Of a DNA stretch of 64,000 bases, positions 48,806 through 58,729 are shown piece after piece; positions within the stretch are counted from its first letter, which is position 1, and each line of letters starts with the position of its first letter. The stretch lies in contig NZ_QKNS01000003.1 in assembly GCF_003231285.1 (NCBI RefSeq), positions 310,001-374,000 on the forward strand. The letters run 5' to 3'. The notes below the pieces were generated by a model. That model saw only the letters and a program-made list of their open reading frames with translations, had not been told where the DNA came from and made no database searches. This DNA comes from Hymenobacter sediminis (GTDB lineage Bacteria > Bacteroidota > Bacteroidia > Cytophagales > Hymenobacteraceae). A program made the position numbers and the translations under genes.

Positions 48806-51364
48806 ATGGCGAAATCTTCGCAGACTCCTACCCCCGGTTCACCCTTCAACGGCTTCGTGCAGGTGCGCGGGGCCCGGGAGCACAACCTCAAAAACATTGA
48901 CGTAGAAATTCCGCGCGACGCGCTGGTGGTGTTTACCGGCGTATCGGGCTCGGGCAAATCAAGCCTGGCCTTCGGCACGCTCTACGCCGAAGCTCAGCGC
49001 CGCTACCTGGAGTCGGTGTCTCCGTACGCGCGGCGCCTGTTTCACCAGATGGCCGTACCCGAGGTAGATGGCATTGAGGGCTTGCCCCCGGCCGTGGCCC
49101 TGCAGCAGCAGCGCGGCACACCCACCACCCGCTCGTCGGTAGGCTCGGTCACCACGCTTTCCAACCTGGTGCGCATGCTTTACTCCCGGGCCGGCGACTA
49201 CCCCGCCGGGCAGTCCATTGTGTACGCCGAGGGCTTTTCGCCCAACACCCCCGAAGGTGCCTGCCCCACCTGCCACGGCCTGGGCCGCATCTATGAGGTA
49301 ACCGAGCAAAGCATGGTGCCCGATCCGTCCCTGACCATTCGGGAGCGGGCCATTGCGGCCTGGCCCCAGGCCTGGGGCGGCCAGAACCAGCGCGACATCC
49401 TCGTGACTCTGGGCTACAACGTGGACATTCCGTGGCACGAGCTGCCCCAGGAGCAGCGCAACTGGATTCTGTTCACGGAAGAGCAGCCGGTGGTGCCCGT
49501 GTACCCTGGCTACACCCCCGAGGAAACCCAACGGGCCCTCAAGCGCAAGGAGCCGCCAAACTACATGGGCACTTTCAGCAGCGCCAAGCGCCATGTGCTG
49601 CATACTTTCGCTAACACCCAGAGCCCGCTCATGAAAAAGCGCGCCCTGCAGTACATGCTCAGCACCGAGTGCCCCACCTGCCACGGCAAGCGCCTGCGGC
49701 CCGAGTCGTTGGCCGTGACGTTTGCCGGGCTGGATATTGCCGATATGTCGGGGTTGCCGCTCAAGCGGGTGGCGCAGCTACTAAAGCCTTATGCTGAGGG
49801 CAACGCCACCGGGCGCAAAAAGCAGGATGCCGCCCACCCCGAGCAGGCCATTGTGGCCCAGCGCATTGCCCAGGACCTGTGCGCCCGCCTGTCGGTGCTG
49901 CTGGACCTGGGGTTGGGCTACCTGCAGCTGGAGCGCAGTACGCCCACCTTGTCGCCGGGGGAGCTGCAGCGCCTGCGGCTGGCCACCCAGCTGTATTCCA
50001 ACTTGTTCGGGGTCGTGTATGTGCTTGATGAGCCCTCAGCCGGCCTGCACCCATCAGACACCGAAGCTCTCCTGAAAGCCCTGCACAGCCTCAAGCAGGC
50101 CGGCAACTCCTTGTTTGTAGTAGAGCACAACCTCGACGTTATTCGGCAGGCCGATTGGCTGGTGGACGTGGGACCCGCGGCCGGAGAGCAGGGCGGGCAA
50201 ATCCTGTACAGCGGTCCGCCCGCGGGCCTGGCTGAGGTAAGCGCTTCTCAAACACGCCGCTTCCTGTTCGCAGAGGGCGAGGGGGTAGGCGCCCCGCAGC
50301 CCCGCACTCCCACCGGTTGGCTGCGGCTGCAGGGCGTGCGGCGCAACAACCTCGAAAACCTGACGGTGGAGTTTCCGTTGGGCGTGTTTACTACCGTCAC
50401 GGGCGTGTCGGGGTCCGGCAAATCCAGCTTGGTAAGTCAGGTGCTGGTGGAGCTGGTGGCCGAGTGCTTGGGGCAGACCGTGGAAGCCGAGGAGGAAGAG
50501 GCCGACCCGCTGGAGCGAAGTGCAACGCCGCAGACCGGTGGTAAAATTGTGAGTGGGATGGAGCACATCAAGCGGCTGGTGCGCGTCGATCAGAAGCCCA
50601 TTGGCCGCACGCCGCGCTCCAACATGGCCACCTACACCGGACTCTTTGACCATGTGCGCAAGCTGTTTGCCGCCACCCCCGCCGCCCGCAAGCGCCGCTA
50701 CGATGCCGGCCGTTTCTCCTTCAACGTAGCCAAAGGCCGCTGCGAAAACTGCCAGGGCGAAGGCTTTGTGATGGTGGAGCTACTGTTTCTGCCCTCGGTG
50801 TACGCGCCCTGCCCGGTGTGCCACGGGGCCCGCTACAACGCCAAAACCCTGGAAATAACCTACCGCGACAAAAACATTGCCGAGGTGCTGAGCCTGACCG
50901 TGGATGCGGCCTGGGAATTTTTCGATGAGGAGCCCACCATTCAGCGGGCCCTCACGGTGCTGCGCGAGGTAGGGCTGGGCTACCTGCGCCTGGGGCAGCC
51001 GGCCACCGAGTTGTCGGGCGGTGAGGCCCAGCGCATTAAGCTGGCCACGGAACTGCAGCGGGCCCAGCGCGGCAACTCCCTCTACGTGCTTGATGAGCCC
51101 ACCACCGGCCTACACCCCTCCGACGTGGAAAAGCTGCTGGTTCAGCTCGACGGGCTAGTGGAAGCCGGCAACACCGTCATTGTGGTGGAGCACGACATGC
51201 GCGTGGTGGCCGCCTCCGACTGGGTGATGGACATCGGCCCTGGCGCCGGCGACGAAGGCGGGCAGGTGGTAGCCGCTGGCACGCCCGCCGAGGTAGCTCG
51301 CCATAAGCAAAGCCGCACCGGCCCCTATCTGGCGCGGTTTCAACGAGGCGCCGGGGGTAGCTGA
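48806..51364 (+). CDS. UvrA2-like excinuclease ABC subunit A paralogue
   Basis: An ABC ATPase of 852 residues, about 90 shorter than canonical UvrA. Two Walker A motifs are [18 protein letters not shown] (near residue 45) and [16 protein letters not shown] (near 530). Zinc-finger cysteines occur in [33 protein letters not shown] and [10 protein letters not shown]. Signature helices are [16 protein letters not shown] and [16 protein letters not shown]. The short region between the first Walker A and first zinc finger indicates loss of most of the UvrB-binding module. This is typical of UvrA2 or DrrC-like proteins linked to tolerance of DNA-damaging drugs. Confidence 0.9.
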   Translation: MAKSSQTPTPGSPFNGFVQVRGAREHNLKNIDVEIPRDALVVFTGVSGSGKSSLAFGTLYAEAQRRYLESVSPYARRLFHQMAVPEVDGIEGLPPAVALQQQRGTPTTRSSVGSVTTLSNLVRMLYSRAGDYPAGQSIVYAEGFSPNTPEGACPTCHGLGRIYEVTEQSMVPDPSLTIRERAIAAWPQAWGGQNQRDILVTLGYNVDIPWHELPQEQRNWILFTEEQPVVPVYPGYTPEETQRALKRKEPPNYMGTFSSAKRHVLHTFANTQSPLMKKRALQYMLSTECPTCHGKRLRPESLAVTFAGLDIADMSGLPLKRVAQLLKPYAEGNATGRKKQDAAHPEQAIVAQRIAQDLCARLSVLLDLGLGYLQLERSTPTLSPGELQRLRLATQLYSNLFGVVYVLDEPSAGLHPSDTEALLKALHSLKQAGNSLFVVEHNLDVIRQADWLVDVGPAAGEQGGQILYSGPPAGLAEVSASQTRRFLFAEGEGVGAPQPRTPTGWLRLQGVRRNNLENLTVEFPLGVFTTVTGVSGSGKSSLVSQVLVELVAECLGQTVEAEEEEADPLERSATPQTGGKIVSGMEHIKRLVRVDQKPIGRTPRSNMATYTGLFDHVRKLFAATPAARKRRYDAGRFSFNVAKGRCENCQGEGFVMVELLFLPSVYAPCPVCHGARYNAKTLEITYRDKNIAEVLSLTVDAAWEFFDEEPTIQRALTVLREVGLGYLRLGQPATELSGGEAQRIKLATELQRAQRGNSLYVLDEPTTGLHPSDVEKLLVQLDGLVEAGNTVIVVEHDMRVVAASDWVMDIGPGAGDEGGQVVAAGTPAEVARHKQSRTGPYLARFQRGAGGS

Positions 51365-51371
51365 TGCAGCC

Positions 51372-51484
51372 TGCATAGACAGGAACTTCCTGTCGAGCTG
51401 GCCGAGGCATCTCGCGTGCCGTCTGGTTAGTAGCACAACGTCAGCACGTAAGATGTCTCGACCAGCTCGACATGACCTGTCTAG
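51372..51484. repeat. Family B inverted-repeat element, copy 3
   Basis: The left part (CTGTCGAGCTGG through CATCTCGCGTGC, about 51390-51419) and right part (ACGTCAGCACGTAAGATGTC through CGACATGACCTG, about 51438-51479) correspond to the arms at 8296-8390. Flanking AGACAGG/CCTGTCT extends the pairing outward. It lies between the uvrA-like gene and the methyltransferase gene. Confidence 0.8.
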
Positions 51485-51623
51485 AAAAGCACGCGAGGTG
51501 CTACGCATTGGTTGATAAATGTCATCTGAGCAGAAGCCGCTTCTGTACAAAACCAGAGAACTACCTGGCCCTGAAACAAGGCATTCGCTACCCCTCCATA
51601 CCGCTCAAACCTTTCTAGCTAGT

Positions 51624-52196
51624 ATGCTTTCCCCTTTTGTCGAAGAGTTTTTCCGCAACCCGGCCACGGTTGGCTCGCTTACACCCAGTTCTCCGGCCCT
51701 GACCGGTAAGGTGATGGAGCCCATTGACTTTGCCACGGCTTCCTGCATTGTGGAGTACGGACCCGGTACGGGCGTTTTTACCGATGCCCTCATGAGCCGG
51801 CGCCGGCCCGAAACGGTGTTGGTGCTGGTGGAAGCCAACCGCCGCTTTGCCCAGTTGCTGCGCCAGCGCTACGCCGGCCACGCAGGCGTCCACGTCGTGC
51901 ACGGCTCGGCCGATAAAACCGGGCAATACCTGCAGGAACTGGGGGTAGGGCAGGTTGATTACGTGGTGTGCGGCCTGCCGTTTTCCTCGTTGCCGCGGCG
52001 CCTAGGGTGGCGAATCCTTGAGCACACGGCGCAGATACTTGGCCCAGAAGGCAAGCTTATTCTTTTCCAGTATTCTTTGCAGAATAAGCGGCTGTTCGAG
52101 CGTTTTTTCCGGCCGTTGCAGGAGGAGCATGTGCTGCTGAACCTACCCCCGGCCTACGTGCTAACCTACGTGCCTACCCCACCAGGCAAGGTGTAA
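51624..52196 (+). CDS. Class I SAM-dependent methyltransferase, phospholipid N-methyltransferase-like
   Basis: A 190-residue protein from the ATG at 51624 (MLSPFVEEFFRNPATVGSLT). The opening EEFFRNPATVGSLTPSSPAL is typical of PmtA/KsgA-like methyltransferases. Motif I is IVEYGPGTGVFTDAL, the acidic strand end is VLVEANRRFAQLL, and the motif IV position is VVCGLPFSSLP. An upstream in-frame start at 51519 would add 35 residues with no family match. Substrate is probably phosphatidylethanolamine or another small molecule, by family only. It ends one base before the convergent SulP gene. Confidence 0.82.
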   Translation: MLSPFVEEFFRNPATVGSLTPSSPALTGKVMEPIDFATASCIVEYGPGTGVFTDALMSRRRPETVLVLVEANRRFAQLLRQRYAGHAGVHVVHGSADKTGQYLQELGVGQVDYVVCGLPFSSLPRRLGWRILEHTAQILGPEGKLILFQYSLQNKRLFERFFRPLQEEHVLLNLPPAYVLTYVPTPPGKV

Positions 52197-52197
52197 C

Positions 52198-53736
52198 CTA
52201 CTCCCGGTCAGTGGCTACGCGGTACTCGGGGTCTTCCAGAATATTGACCTCGATGAGGGCGCCAGCGTTGTGCAGGAGCTGGCGGCAGTCGGGGCTGAGG
52301 TGGCGCAGGTGCAGGGTTTTGCCCAGGCGGCTGTACCGTTCGGTGAGCTTGTTCAGGGCCTCGATGCCCGACATATCGGCCACGCGGCTGTCCTGGAAGT
52401 CGATGATGACCTGAGTGGGGTCCTGCTGCACGTCGAATTTCTCTGTGAAAGCCTGCACCGAGCCGAAAAACAGCGGCCCAAAGATTTCATAGTGCTTGGC
52501 CCCGGCGGCATCCACAAATTTGCGGGCCCGGATGCGCTTGGCGTTTTCCCAGGCAAAGGCCAGCGCCGATACCACTACCCCCAGCAGTACGGCCAAGGCC
52601 AGGTTCTGCGAAATGGCCGTTACCAGCGTCACGAGCAGCATCACCAGCACATCGGTCAGGGGCATACGGCGCAGGATGCGCAGACTGGCCCACTCAAAAG
52701 TGCCAATCACCACCATAAACATCACGCCCACCAGCGCCGCGAGGGGTAGGCGCTCAATGAGAGAGGAGCCCACCACCACAAACAAGGCCAGCGCCACCGC
52801 CGCCACTACCCCGGAAAGGCGCCCGCGCCCCCGGGATTCCAAGTTCACCATCGTCTGCCCAATCATGGCGCAGCCGCCCATCCCGCCGAACAAGCCCGAG
52901 GTAATGTTGGCCAGGCCCTGGGCCACACAGTCCTGGTTGCTGCGGCCGCGGGTGTCGGTTATTTCATCCACTACCGTGAGCGTAAGCAGGCTTTCGGTAA
53001 GGCCGACCAACGCCATAATCACGGAGTAGGGAAAGATGACGACCAGCGTGTTCCACTCCAGCGGCACCTGCGGCAGATGGAACTGCGGCAGCCCCCCGGC
53101 AATAGAGGCAATATCGCCCACCGACTTGGTTTCCAGTCGGCCCAGTATCACCAGCGCCGACACCACTATAATAGCCGTGAGCGAGGCCGGCACCGCCTTC
53201 GTGAGCTTGGGCAGAAAGTACACAATGGCCATAGTCAGGGCCACTAGTCCCAGCATCAGCCACAGGGCCGGACCCGTAAGCCAGTGCTCGGCACCCGCGG
53301 CATCATGCACCTTAAACTGCTCTAGTTGGGCCATGAAGATGATAAGTGCCAGGCCGTTGACGAAGCCAAATACCACCGGCTGCGGCACCAGCCGGATAAA
53401 CTTGCCAAACCGCAGCAACCCCACGGCCACCTGAAGCAGACCCATCAGGGCCACGGCGGCAAACAGGTACTCTACCCCGTGCTGCACCACCAAGCTCACA
53501 ATCACGACGGCGACGGAACCGGCCGCGCCCGATATCATGCCTGGCCTACCCCCGAATACGCTGGTAATAAGACAGATGATAAAGGCTGAGCCGATGCCCA
53601 CCAACGGGCTGATATGGGCCAGCAAAGCAAAAGCTACTACCTCGGGCACCAGGGCCAAAGCCGTCGTGAGCCCGGCCAGGATTTCGTTTTTGGGGTTGAC
53701 TTTATACTGCGCGAGGTAAGCGGAAACAGAAAGCAT
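52198..53736 (-). CDS. SulP-family anion permease with STAS domain
   Basis: A 512-residue membrane transporter (SLC26/SulP type) for sulfate, bicarbonate or other anions. About ten to twelve membrane segments precede a cytoplasmic STAS domain (about residues 400-512, IIDFQDSRVADMSGIEALNK). Signatures include LAGLTTALALVPEVVAFALL at the first helices, FGGMGGCAMIGQTMVNLESR and GRGRLSGVVAAVALALFVVV. Start 53736 (MLSVSAYLAQYK) is preferred over 53757. The substrate cannot be assigned. Confidence 0.93.
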   Translation of the reverse strand: MLSVSAYLAQYKVNPKNEILAGLTTALALVPEVVAFALLAHISPLVGIGSAFIICLITSVFGGRPGMISGAAGSVAVVIVSLVVQHGVEYLFAAVALMGLLQVAVGLLRFGKFIRLVPQPVVFGFVNGLALIIFMAQLEQFKVHDAAGAEHWLTGPALWLMLGLVALTMAIVYFLPKLTKAVPASLTAIIVVSALVILGRLETKSVGDIASIAGGLPQFHLPQVPLEWNTLVVIFPYSVIMALVGLTESLLTLTVVDEITDTRGRSNQDCVAQGLANITSGLFGGMGGCAMIGQTMVNLESRGRGRLSGVVAAVALALFVVVGSSLIERLPLAALVGVMFMVVIGTFEWASLRILRRMPLTDVLVMLLVTLVTAISQNLALAVLLGVVVSALAFAWENAKRIRARKFVDAAGAKHYEIFGPLFFGSVQAFTEKFDVQQDPTQVIIDFQDSRVADMSGIEALNKLTERYSRLGKTLHLRHLSPDCRQLLHNAGALIEVNILEDPEYRVATDRE

Positions 53737-54096
53737 AAGAAGACTGAGAAAAGGCAAAAACAGAGAAGCCCGCTTCCGACAGAAAGCAGGGGTGGGGAGT
53801 TGGTTGGCCAGTTCTCAGGGTGGGGTGAGGGCGAAAAGACGAGGAAAGCAACAGCACATAGGCGCCACAAAAATAAGCAACCTGTTTTTGGCGCCCCGAC
53901 AGCCTAGGCCGAAATCATGGGTAGGAACAAGCCAAGTGTTACTATTTTGCCTCTGCCAGGTGCCTGTCGGTAAAACTTGGTAGCTTGGCTGCGCATTGCT
54001 CACGAACAAGCCGTGCCCTACCTCAGCTTCCTGACTATGAAGGGTCAGTGGGCTACGGCTTTATTCCAGGTCTTCTATCTAATTCTTACCGCTATT
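53737..54096. other. Intergenic region with one small hairpin
   Basis: This 360-bp gap contains the inverted pair GGCGCCA / TGGCGCC at 53861-53867 and 53889-53895, with the complementary AAAAATAAGC-type loop flanks, perhaps a terminator-like structure. No gene recognised. Confidence 0.4.
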
Positions 54097-54813
54097 ATGA
54101 AACCACTGGTTCTATCCGCTTTACTGCTCCTCTCGCTGGGTGCCTGCCAGAAGGAAAAGGACGTGCAGCCCACTCCCGCATTCCAAACTGAATACGCCGA
54201 GTGGTACGCCCTCAGAGCCCCCGATGACCGGGCTATTGAAGCGGTTTCGGGCAATCTGGATGGTACCTTGGTGATTAGTACTGCCTTTCACATCTACCAG
54301 ACCAAGGACCGGGGCAAGACGTGGAAGCAGGGAAACTACCCAAGTAGTATTGGTGTCATGGGTTTCGCACAGATTCAGGATACTCTGTTGGCGCTGACGG
54401 GCCAAGTGAATACAGCCCCGAACACAAGCTATGCTACACACCCCTCTGTTTTCAGCCTGGATGAAGGCCTGACCTGGCAGCGTTACCGTAACTGGAGGCG
54501 GGAACATTTCGATCCTCGCGTGGCCCGCGCCGTGGTTACCACCCCAAGTGGCACAGAATATAGCCTAGCGTACAAACTCACGCCAACATCGCCCAACTCC
54601 ACTTCGTCTTATGTAGAAACGGTAGGCGTTAATTCTTCGGCCGGCCAGCAACTTACCTTGCCGCAGGAGCATCAGCTCAAGACCTTGTACCTGGATAAGC
54701 AGTCGAGACTATATGTGGCCGGCTCTGCGGCTCTGTGTGGCCGTCGTGAAAAGTTTGCTTTCTGTGGGGAGCAGAATGGCGTACTGTACGTTTCGAAGAA
54801 GCCGCAGCCGTAA
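54097..54813 (+). CDS. Lipoprotein with BNR/sortilin-like repeats
   Basis: A 238-residue product with signal LVLSALLLLSLGACQKEKD (lipid Cys near 17). Asp-box (BNR) motifs are seen in TKDRGKTWKQGNYPS and SLDEGLTWQRYRNW, followed by beta-rich sequence. This suggests a partial beta-propeller, shorter than usual sialidase-type folds. ATG 54097 is chosen for the signal peptide. Function unknown. Its terminator hairpin follows. Confidence 0.78.
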   Translation: MKPLVLSALLLLSLGACQKEKDVQPTPAFQTEYAEWYALRAPDDRAIEAVSGNLDGTLVISTAFHIYQTKDRGKTWKQGNYPSSIGVMGFAQIQDTLLALTGQVNTAPNTSYATHPSVFSLDEGLTWQRYRNWRREHFDPRVARAVVTTPSGTEYSLAYKLTPTSPNSTSSYVETVGVNSSAGQQLTLPQEHQLKTLYLDKQSRLYVAGSAALCGRREKFAFCGEQNGVLYVSKKPQP

Positions 54814-54853
54814 GAGGGGGTAGGCCCCAAGCACACCTTGCACTAGACCCCAA

Positions 54854-54914
54854 CTGCCGGGTGCTACCCCCTCATGAGGTGGCAAACCACTCCGTGGGGG
54901 GTAGCACCCGGCAG
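54854..54914. terminator. Bidirectional terminator
   Basis: CTGCCGGGTGCTACCCC (54854-54870) pairs with GGGGTAGCACCCGGCAG (54898-54914); GTGG/CCAC pairs inside. Between convergent genes. Confidence 0.75.
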
Positions 54915-54929
54915 CTACTCACTCAGGGG

Positions 54930-56216
54930 TTAGGCTTGTTCCCGAATGCAGGTGTGCAGGGCATCCACGAACGTGTCGATTTCCTGGGTGGTGTTAAAGA
55001 AGCCAAACGAAATCCTGACAACCCCTTCCAGGCTCAGGGCTTTCATCAGGGGCTGCGCGCTCAGCTCGCCGGCGCGCAAGGCAATGCCCGTGTGCTTGTT
55101 AAACCAGCTTTCTGCGTCCTGGGCCTTGATGCCGTCGATGGTGAAGGACACCAGCGGTTCCTTTTCCGGGGCCGTGCCGATAATAGTAACCCGATCAAGG
55201 GGCTGCATTTTCTCGGTGGCGTAGTGCAACAGGCTTTCCTCGTATTCCTGAATCTGCTGGCGGCCGATTTGCTGGAGGTAATCTACTACGTGCCCAAAGG
55301 CAATAATCTCGGCGAAGGCGTGCGTACCGCCCTCAAACCGCATAGGCGCTGACGCGAATTTGGAATCGGGGGAGGACAGCGTGCGAGCAATGCTGACGGT
55401 TTCCACCATGTCTTCGCCCAACTGATAGGGCGGCAGCTTATCGAGCCACTCTTTCCGTCCGTACAATACGCCTACCCCGCTGGGGCTGCCCATCTTGTGG
55501 CCCGAAAAAGTATAGAAGTCACAGCCCAGCTCCTGCATATCCACGGGCATGTGCGGGGCGGCTTGCGCGCCATCTACCAGCACCGGAATGTTGCGGCGAT
55601 GAGCCAGCTCTACCATCTGTTTGATGGGGTTGATGGTGCCCAGCACGTGCGAGGAGTGCTCAATGGCTACTATCCGCGTCTTGTTGGTAAGGGCCTGTTC
55701 GAATTGGTCGAGGTCGATTTCGCCGCTGGGCGTGATGGGTAGCACCTGCAGAATGGCCTTGTTCTGGCGGCAGGCCATTTCCCAAGGCAGGTAGTTGGAG
55801 TGATGCGCCATTTGCGTCACCAGTACCTCGTCGCCGGGCTGCAGCATGGCCCGCTCGAAGCAGGTAGCCACCAGGTTGATGCCTTCGGTGCAGCCCCGCA
55901 CAAACACCACTTCATCTTTGGAAGCATTGATCAGATCGGCCACCTTTTGCCGCGCCTCTTCTTTCTGCGCGGTAATGGCCTTACTCATAGGGTGGTTTTC
56001 GTAGGGCTTGGCGTACTCGTGCAGGTAGAGGCGCTCCAGGTGCGGCAGGAGCAGAGCCGGTTTGTGGCAGGAAGCGGCCGTATCGAGGTAGATGAGGGGC
56101 TGGCCGTTTACCTGCTGCTGCAAGGCCGGGAAGTCGGCCCGGACCCGTTCCACGTCGAAAGGAGCAGAAACCGATTGGGCGAAAGATGAGCTTTGGCTAA
56201 GGGCTTGGGTGGACAT
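54930..56216 (-). CDS. SufS-like PLP enzyme lacking the catalytic cysteine
   Basis: A 428-residue class V aminotransferase-fold protein most like SufS/CsdA cysteine desulfurases. Family features are YLDTAASCHKPALLLPHLE, FVRGCTEGINLVA, MAHHSNYLPWEM, VDGAQAAPHMPVDMQELGCD and the PLP Lys in YTFSGHKMGSPSGVGVLYG (about residue 240). The active-site loop, normally R-x-G-x-x-C-A-x-P, reads LRAGELSAQPLM, with Ser386 (codon 55059-55061) replacing the catalytic Cys. It is therefore probably not a normal persulfide-forming desulfurase; another lyase, epimerase-like or inactive role is possible. No other suf gene is nearby. Confidence 0.85.
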   Translation of the reverse strand: MSTQALSQSSSFAQSVSAPFDVERVRADFPALQQQVNGQPLIYLDTAASCHKPALLLPHLERLYLHEYAKPYENHPMSKAITAQKEEARQKVADLINASKDEVVFVRGCTEGINLVATCFERAMLQPGDEVLVTQMAHHSNYLPWEMACRQNKAILQVLPITPSGEIDLDQFEQALTNKTRIVAIEHSSHVLGTINPIKQMVELAHRRNIPVLVDGAQAAPHMPVDMQELGCDFYTFSGHKMGSPSGVGVLYGRKEWLDKLPPYQLGEDMVETVSIARTLSSPDSKFASAPMRFEGGTHAFAEIIAFGHVVDYLQQIGRQQIQEYEESLLHYATEKMQPLDRVTIIGTAPEKEPLVSFTIDGIKAQDAESWFNKHTGIALRAGELSAQPLMKALSLEGVVRISFGFFNTTQEIDTFVDALHTCIREQA

Positions 56217-56353
56217 GAGTTAAGGTTCAGGTGAGGGGAGTTAACCGACGCTGTTCATGGTCCTTATACGGCTTGCGCCTACCCTGCATTTTCTCAGGAA
56301 ACACCCATTTTGCAGTGATAACCACGGATTATTCAGGCTGTGCCCTCGGTATT

Positions 56354-57352
56354 TTAACGCGCTGTCCGGGCTCTGTTCTGCTGCCACACGTAAGCGCCGG
56401 CCACGGCCGCTACCACGGCGGCTCCCCACCAGGCCCCGCGGCGGCGCGGAGCCGCGGGCGCAAGCCAGCCCCCGGAAACGTCGGAGCCGTGGGGCGCGGG
56501 CTGGGGGCGGAACAGGCTGTTTTCGGAAATGGGGGCGGGCTTGGCCTGCGCTAAGTAGCCTCTGAATAGGCGCGCGGTAGTCCAGGCGGTAGTTTGCGGA
56601 GCCAGCTGGTACAGCAGCCGGAACACCGGCCCCGACCACCCGACCATGGTAGAGGCTTGCGGGTGCCGGGTCAGGCGCAGAATAGTATCCGCTACTTTCT
56701 GGGCCGGAAAAACGGGTGGCGCAGGCTTAATCAGGCGGCCGGTGTAATTGGCTCCGTGCTGGAAACCAGGCGTGTCAATGTACGAGGGGTGCACGTCGCA
56801 GATGTGGATGTGGGGCTCGGCGCTCAGCTCAGCGCGCAGCGTGTCCATCAGGCCCCGCAGGCCGTATTTGCTGGCGCTGTAAGAAGCAGTAAACGGCTCG
56901 GGCAGCCAGGAGCCCAATGACACCACGTTGATTAGGGTGCCGTGGCCTTGCCGCCGGAAGAGGGGTAGCACCGCGTAAGCCCCATAGAGGTAGCCAAACA
57001 GATTAAGGCGCAGCACTTGCTCGTGGGCCGCCAGCGGTACTTTCTCAAACTCCCCAATGGCCCCGCTGCCGGCGTTGTTTACCCACACAGAAATGCTACC
57101 CCTGCCAAACTCCGTAGCGGCGTGGGCTAGGCGCTGCACCGCCTCGGCATCGGTCACGTCCGTCGGGACGGCCAGGGCACGGGCACCCAGCCGCTCACAC
57201 TCCGCCACTACCTCGGCCAGCACCTCGGCCCGCCGGGCCGCCAGCACCAGAGTAGCGCCGTGGCGGGCAAATGTGAGGGCGGTGGCGCGACCAATGCCGC
57301 TGGAGGCTCCGGTAATAACAACGGTAGCGTGGCGAAGAGAAGGCTGAGGCAT
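56354..57352 (-). CDS. SDR oxidoreductase with C-terminal membrane anchor
   Basis: A 332-residue protein. The SDR core (residues 1-250) has VITGASSGIGRATALTFARH, NNAGSGAIGEFEKV, catalytic Ser in INVVSLGSWLP and Y-x-x-x-K in YSASKYGLRGL. The C-terminal 80 residues are Pro/Ala-rich and end with a membrane helix (GAWWGAAVVAAVAGAYV), a tail anchor seen in some 'SDR family oxidoreductase' proteins of about 330 residues. Substrate unknown. Confidence 0.88.
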   Translation of the reverse strand: MPQPSLRHATVVITGASSGIGRATALTFARHGATLVLAARRAEVLAEVVAECERLGARALAVPTDVTDAEAVQRLAHAATEFGRGSISVWVNNAGSGAIGEFEKVPLAAHEQVLRLNLFGYLYGAYAVLPLFRRQGHGTLINVVSLGSWLPEPFTASYSASKYGLRGLMDTLRAELSAEPHIHICDVHPSYIDTPGFQHGANYTGRLIKPAPPVFPAQKVADTILRLTRHPQASTMVGWSGPVFRLLYQLAPQTTAWTTARLFRGYLAQAKPAPISENSLFRPQPAPHGSDVSGGWLAPAAPRRRGAWWGAAVVAAVAGAYVWQQNRARTAR

Positions 57353-57408
57353 AGCAGAGTACGAAAGGGTACAAGAGTAGCTATACCGCCCGCCGGGCCC
57401 CAGAGTTA

Positions 57409-57591
57409 TTGTCGAGCGAGAAGCCAGAGTTTTCTGCCAAGGACACTCTTTCAGAAGAATTTATCCGGCAGTTCATCTTCTTCAATACGGGAAACGTACC
57501 TATTTTAGGCGGTGCTTCCTACGTGGTCGGGCAGACTAGTGCCGAGGATATCGAACCTATTTTTAAAGGTAACAACACCAGTGGAAGCTAG
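57409..57591 (+). CDS. Possible small protein with TTG start
   Basis: A 60-codon frame opening with TTG (SSEKPEFSAKDTLSEEFIRQ) and ending KGNNTSGS, directly upstream of the PAS-gene fragment. Composition is protein-like (amphipathic EEFIRQFIFFN, GGASYVV), but the non-ATG start and absence of known relatives keep confidence low. It may be a remnant. Confidence 0.35.
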   Translation: MSSEKPEFSAKDTLSEEFIRQFIFFNTGNVPILGGASYVVGQTSAEDIEPIFKGNNTSGS

Positions 57592-57635
57592 GCAACGCTT
57601 CTGAGGTAGGCGCCAGCAAACCAACCTTCGTGCTT

Positions 57636-58298
57636 ATGAACGACGACGTGCGGCTATTACTAGATAACGAGGAGCGGTTTCGGTCATTGTTCAATAACAA
57701 CCCCGATGCAGTGCTTTTTCAAGATAGGACCGGTGTTATTCTGGATGCCAACCCGGCATTTCTGGAGCTGGTACACCAATCTAAGCTTGAGGTACTGAAC
57801 CGGCCCTTCTCCGATTTTCTGCCGTCGGATGTAAGAAGCCTGTTTAATGAGAAGCTGGCTGAAGCCTTCCGGGGCCGCAAGGTGGGGTTTGAGGTAAGCA
57901 CGCAACTGCTCGGCGATGTGCCCAGGGTGTTTCACATCACCAAAGTGCCCCTGATAATAAATGAGCAGATAGTGGGCGTGCACATGGTGGGCAAAGACAT
58001 CACCCAGGAAGCAACCTCCCGGGCCATCATTCATCAGCAAGCCAAGCGCCTCAACACCATTTTCGAAAGCATTACGGATGCTTTCTTTATGCTTGACCGG
58101 CACTGGACGTTCAGCTTCGTAAACTCAGAGGTAGAGCGCCTGCTGGGCCTGAGCCGCGCGGAACTGCTGGGCCGCATTATTTGGCAGGTATTCTCCCCAG
58201 CCGTAATCAGCTCCTTGTGCATGTTTTCCCGAATCATGCGGCCGTTTTTTATCAGCAGCAGCTTCCGGGGTTTGGTTAGGCGCTGGAAGAAGGGGTAG
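57636..58298 (+). pseudogene. 5' part of a PAS-domain signalling gene, truncated and fused to antisense DUF421 sequence
   Basis: From the ATG at 57636: NDDVRLLLDNEERFRSLFNN, one full PAS/PAC (to GVHMVGKDITQEATSR, about residue 128), then a second PAS begins (LNTIFESITDAFFMLDRHW, LLGLSRAELLGRIIWQVF). The normal continuation of the second PAS is lost after about 58195. The open frame runs on to 58298 through sequence that is antisense to a DUF421 gene. No kinase or output domain remains. The 3' end was probably lost in a rearrangement. Confidence 0.8.
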
Positions 58299-58582
58299 TG
58301 GTAGCCCAGCCAGTTCAGCAGCCAGCTCCAGAAAATAATGGTGCCCACCAGCAGCAGCCCCTCCGGCACCGAGCGGTAGTCGTCGGACATGCCGTTCTGG
58401 GCCGCGTCGGCAATGAGCACCACCAGTAGCATATCGGTAATGCCCAGCGTGCCCGACTCGCGCTTGAGCAGCACCCGCAGCAGCACAAAAAGCCCCAGGT
58501 ACACGAGGCTGCCTCGCACAAAAATTTCCAGTAGCGGCGTTTCGGGCACAAATATGCCCTGCCAATCAACCTCTTCGAACAT
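58034..58582 (-). pseudogene. 5' part of a DUF421 membrane protein gene, truncated and fused to antisense PAS sequence
   Basis: From the ATG at 58582 (MFEEVDWQGIFVPE): residues 1-128 are a normal DUF421 (YetF-like) start with VRGSLVYLGLFVLLRVLLKR, GTLGITDMLLVVLIADAAQN, FWSWLLNWLGYHYPF and LLLIKNGRMIRENMHKELIT. After that the frame reads out-of-family (GENTCQIMRPSS...) to a stop at 58034, antisense to the PAS gene. The conserved C-terminal cytoplasmic domain is missing. It shares its breakpoint, near 58195-58205, with the PAS fragment. Confidence 0.8.
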
Positions 58583-58648
58583 GGGGTAGGGGTAGGCAAG
58601 TACTACAACAAGGTCACCATGAGGGGGCTGGCGCTGAAGCCTATACGC

Positions 58649-58688
58649 AAAAAAGCACCCCACTGCCGAAGGCGGCGGGATGCTTTTT
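58649..58688. terminator. Terminator-like hairpin upstream of the DUF421 fragment
   Basis: AAAAAGCA pairs with TGCTTTTT across an inner CTGCC-GAA-GGCGG stem; U-rich on both strands. It serves the STAS gene (ending region 58730) or transcripts entering from either side. Confidence 0.65.
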
Positions 58689-58729
58689 AAGTAGATGCCA
58701 TGCTGTGGTCTTGCCGGAGGGTTGGAGGG

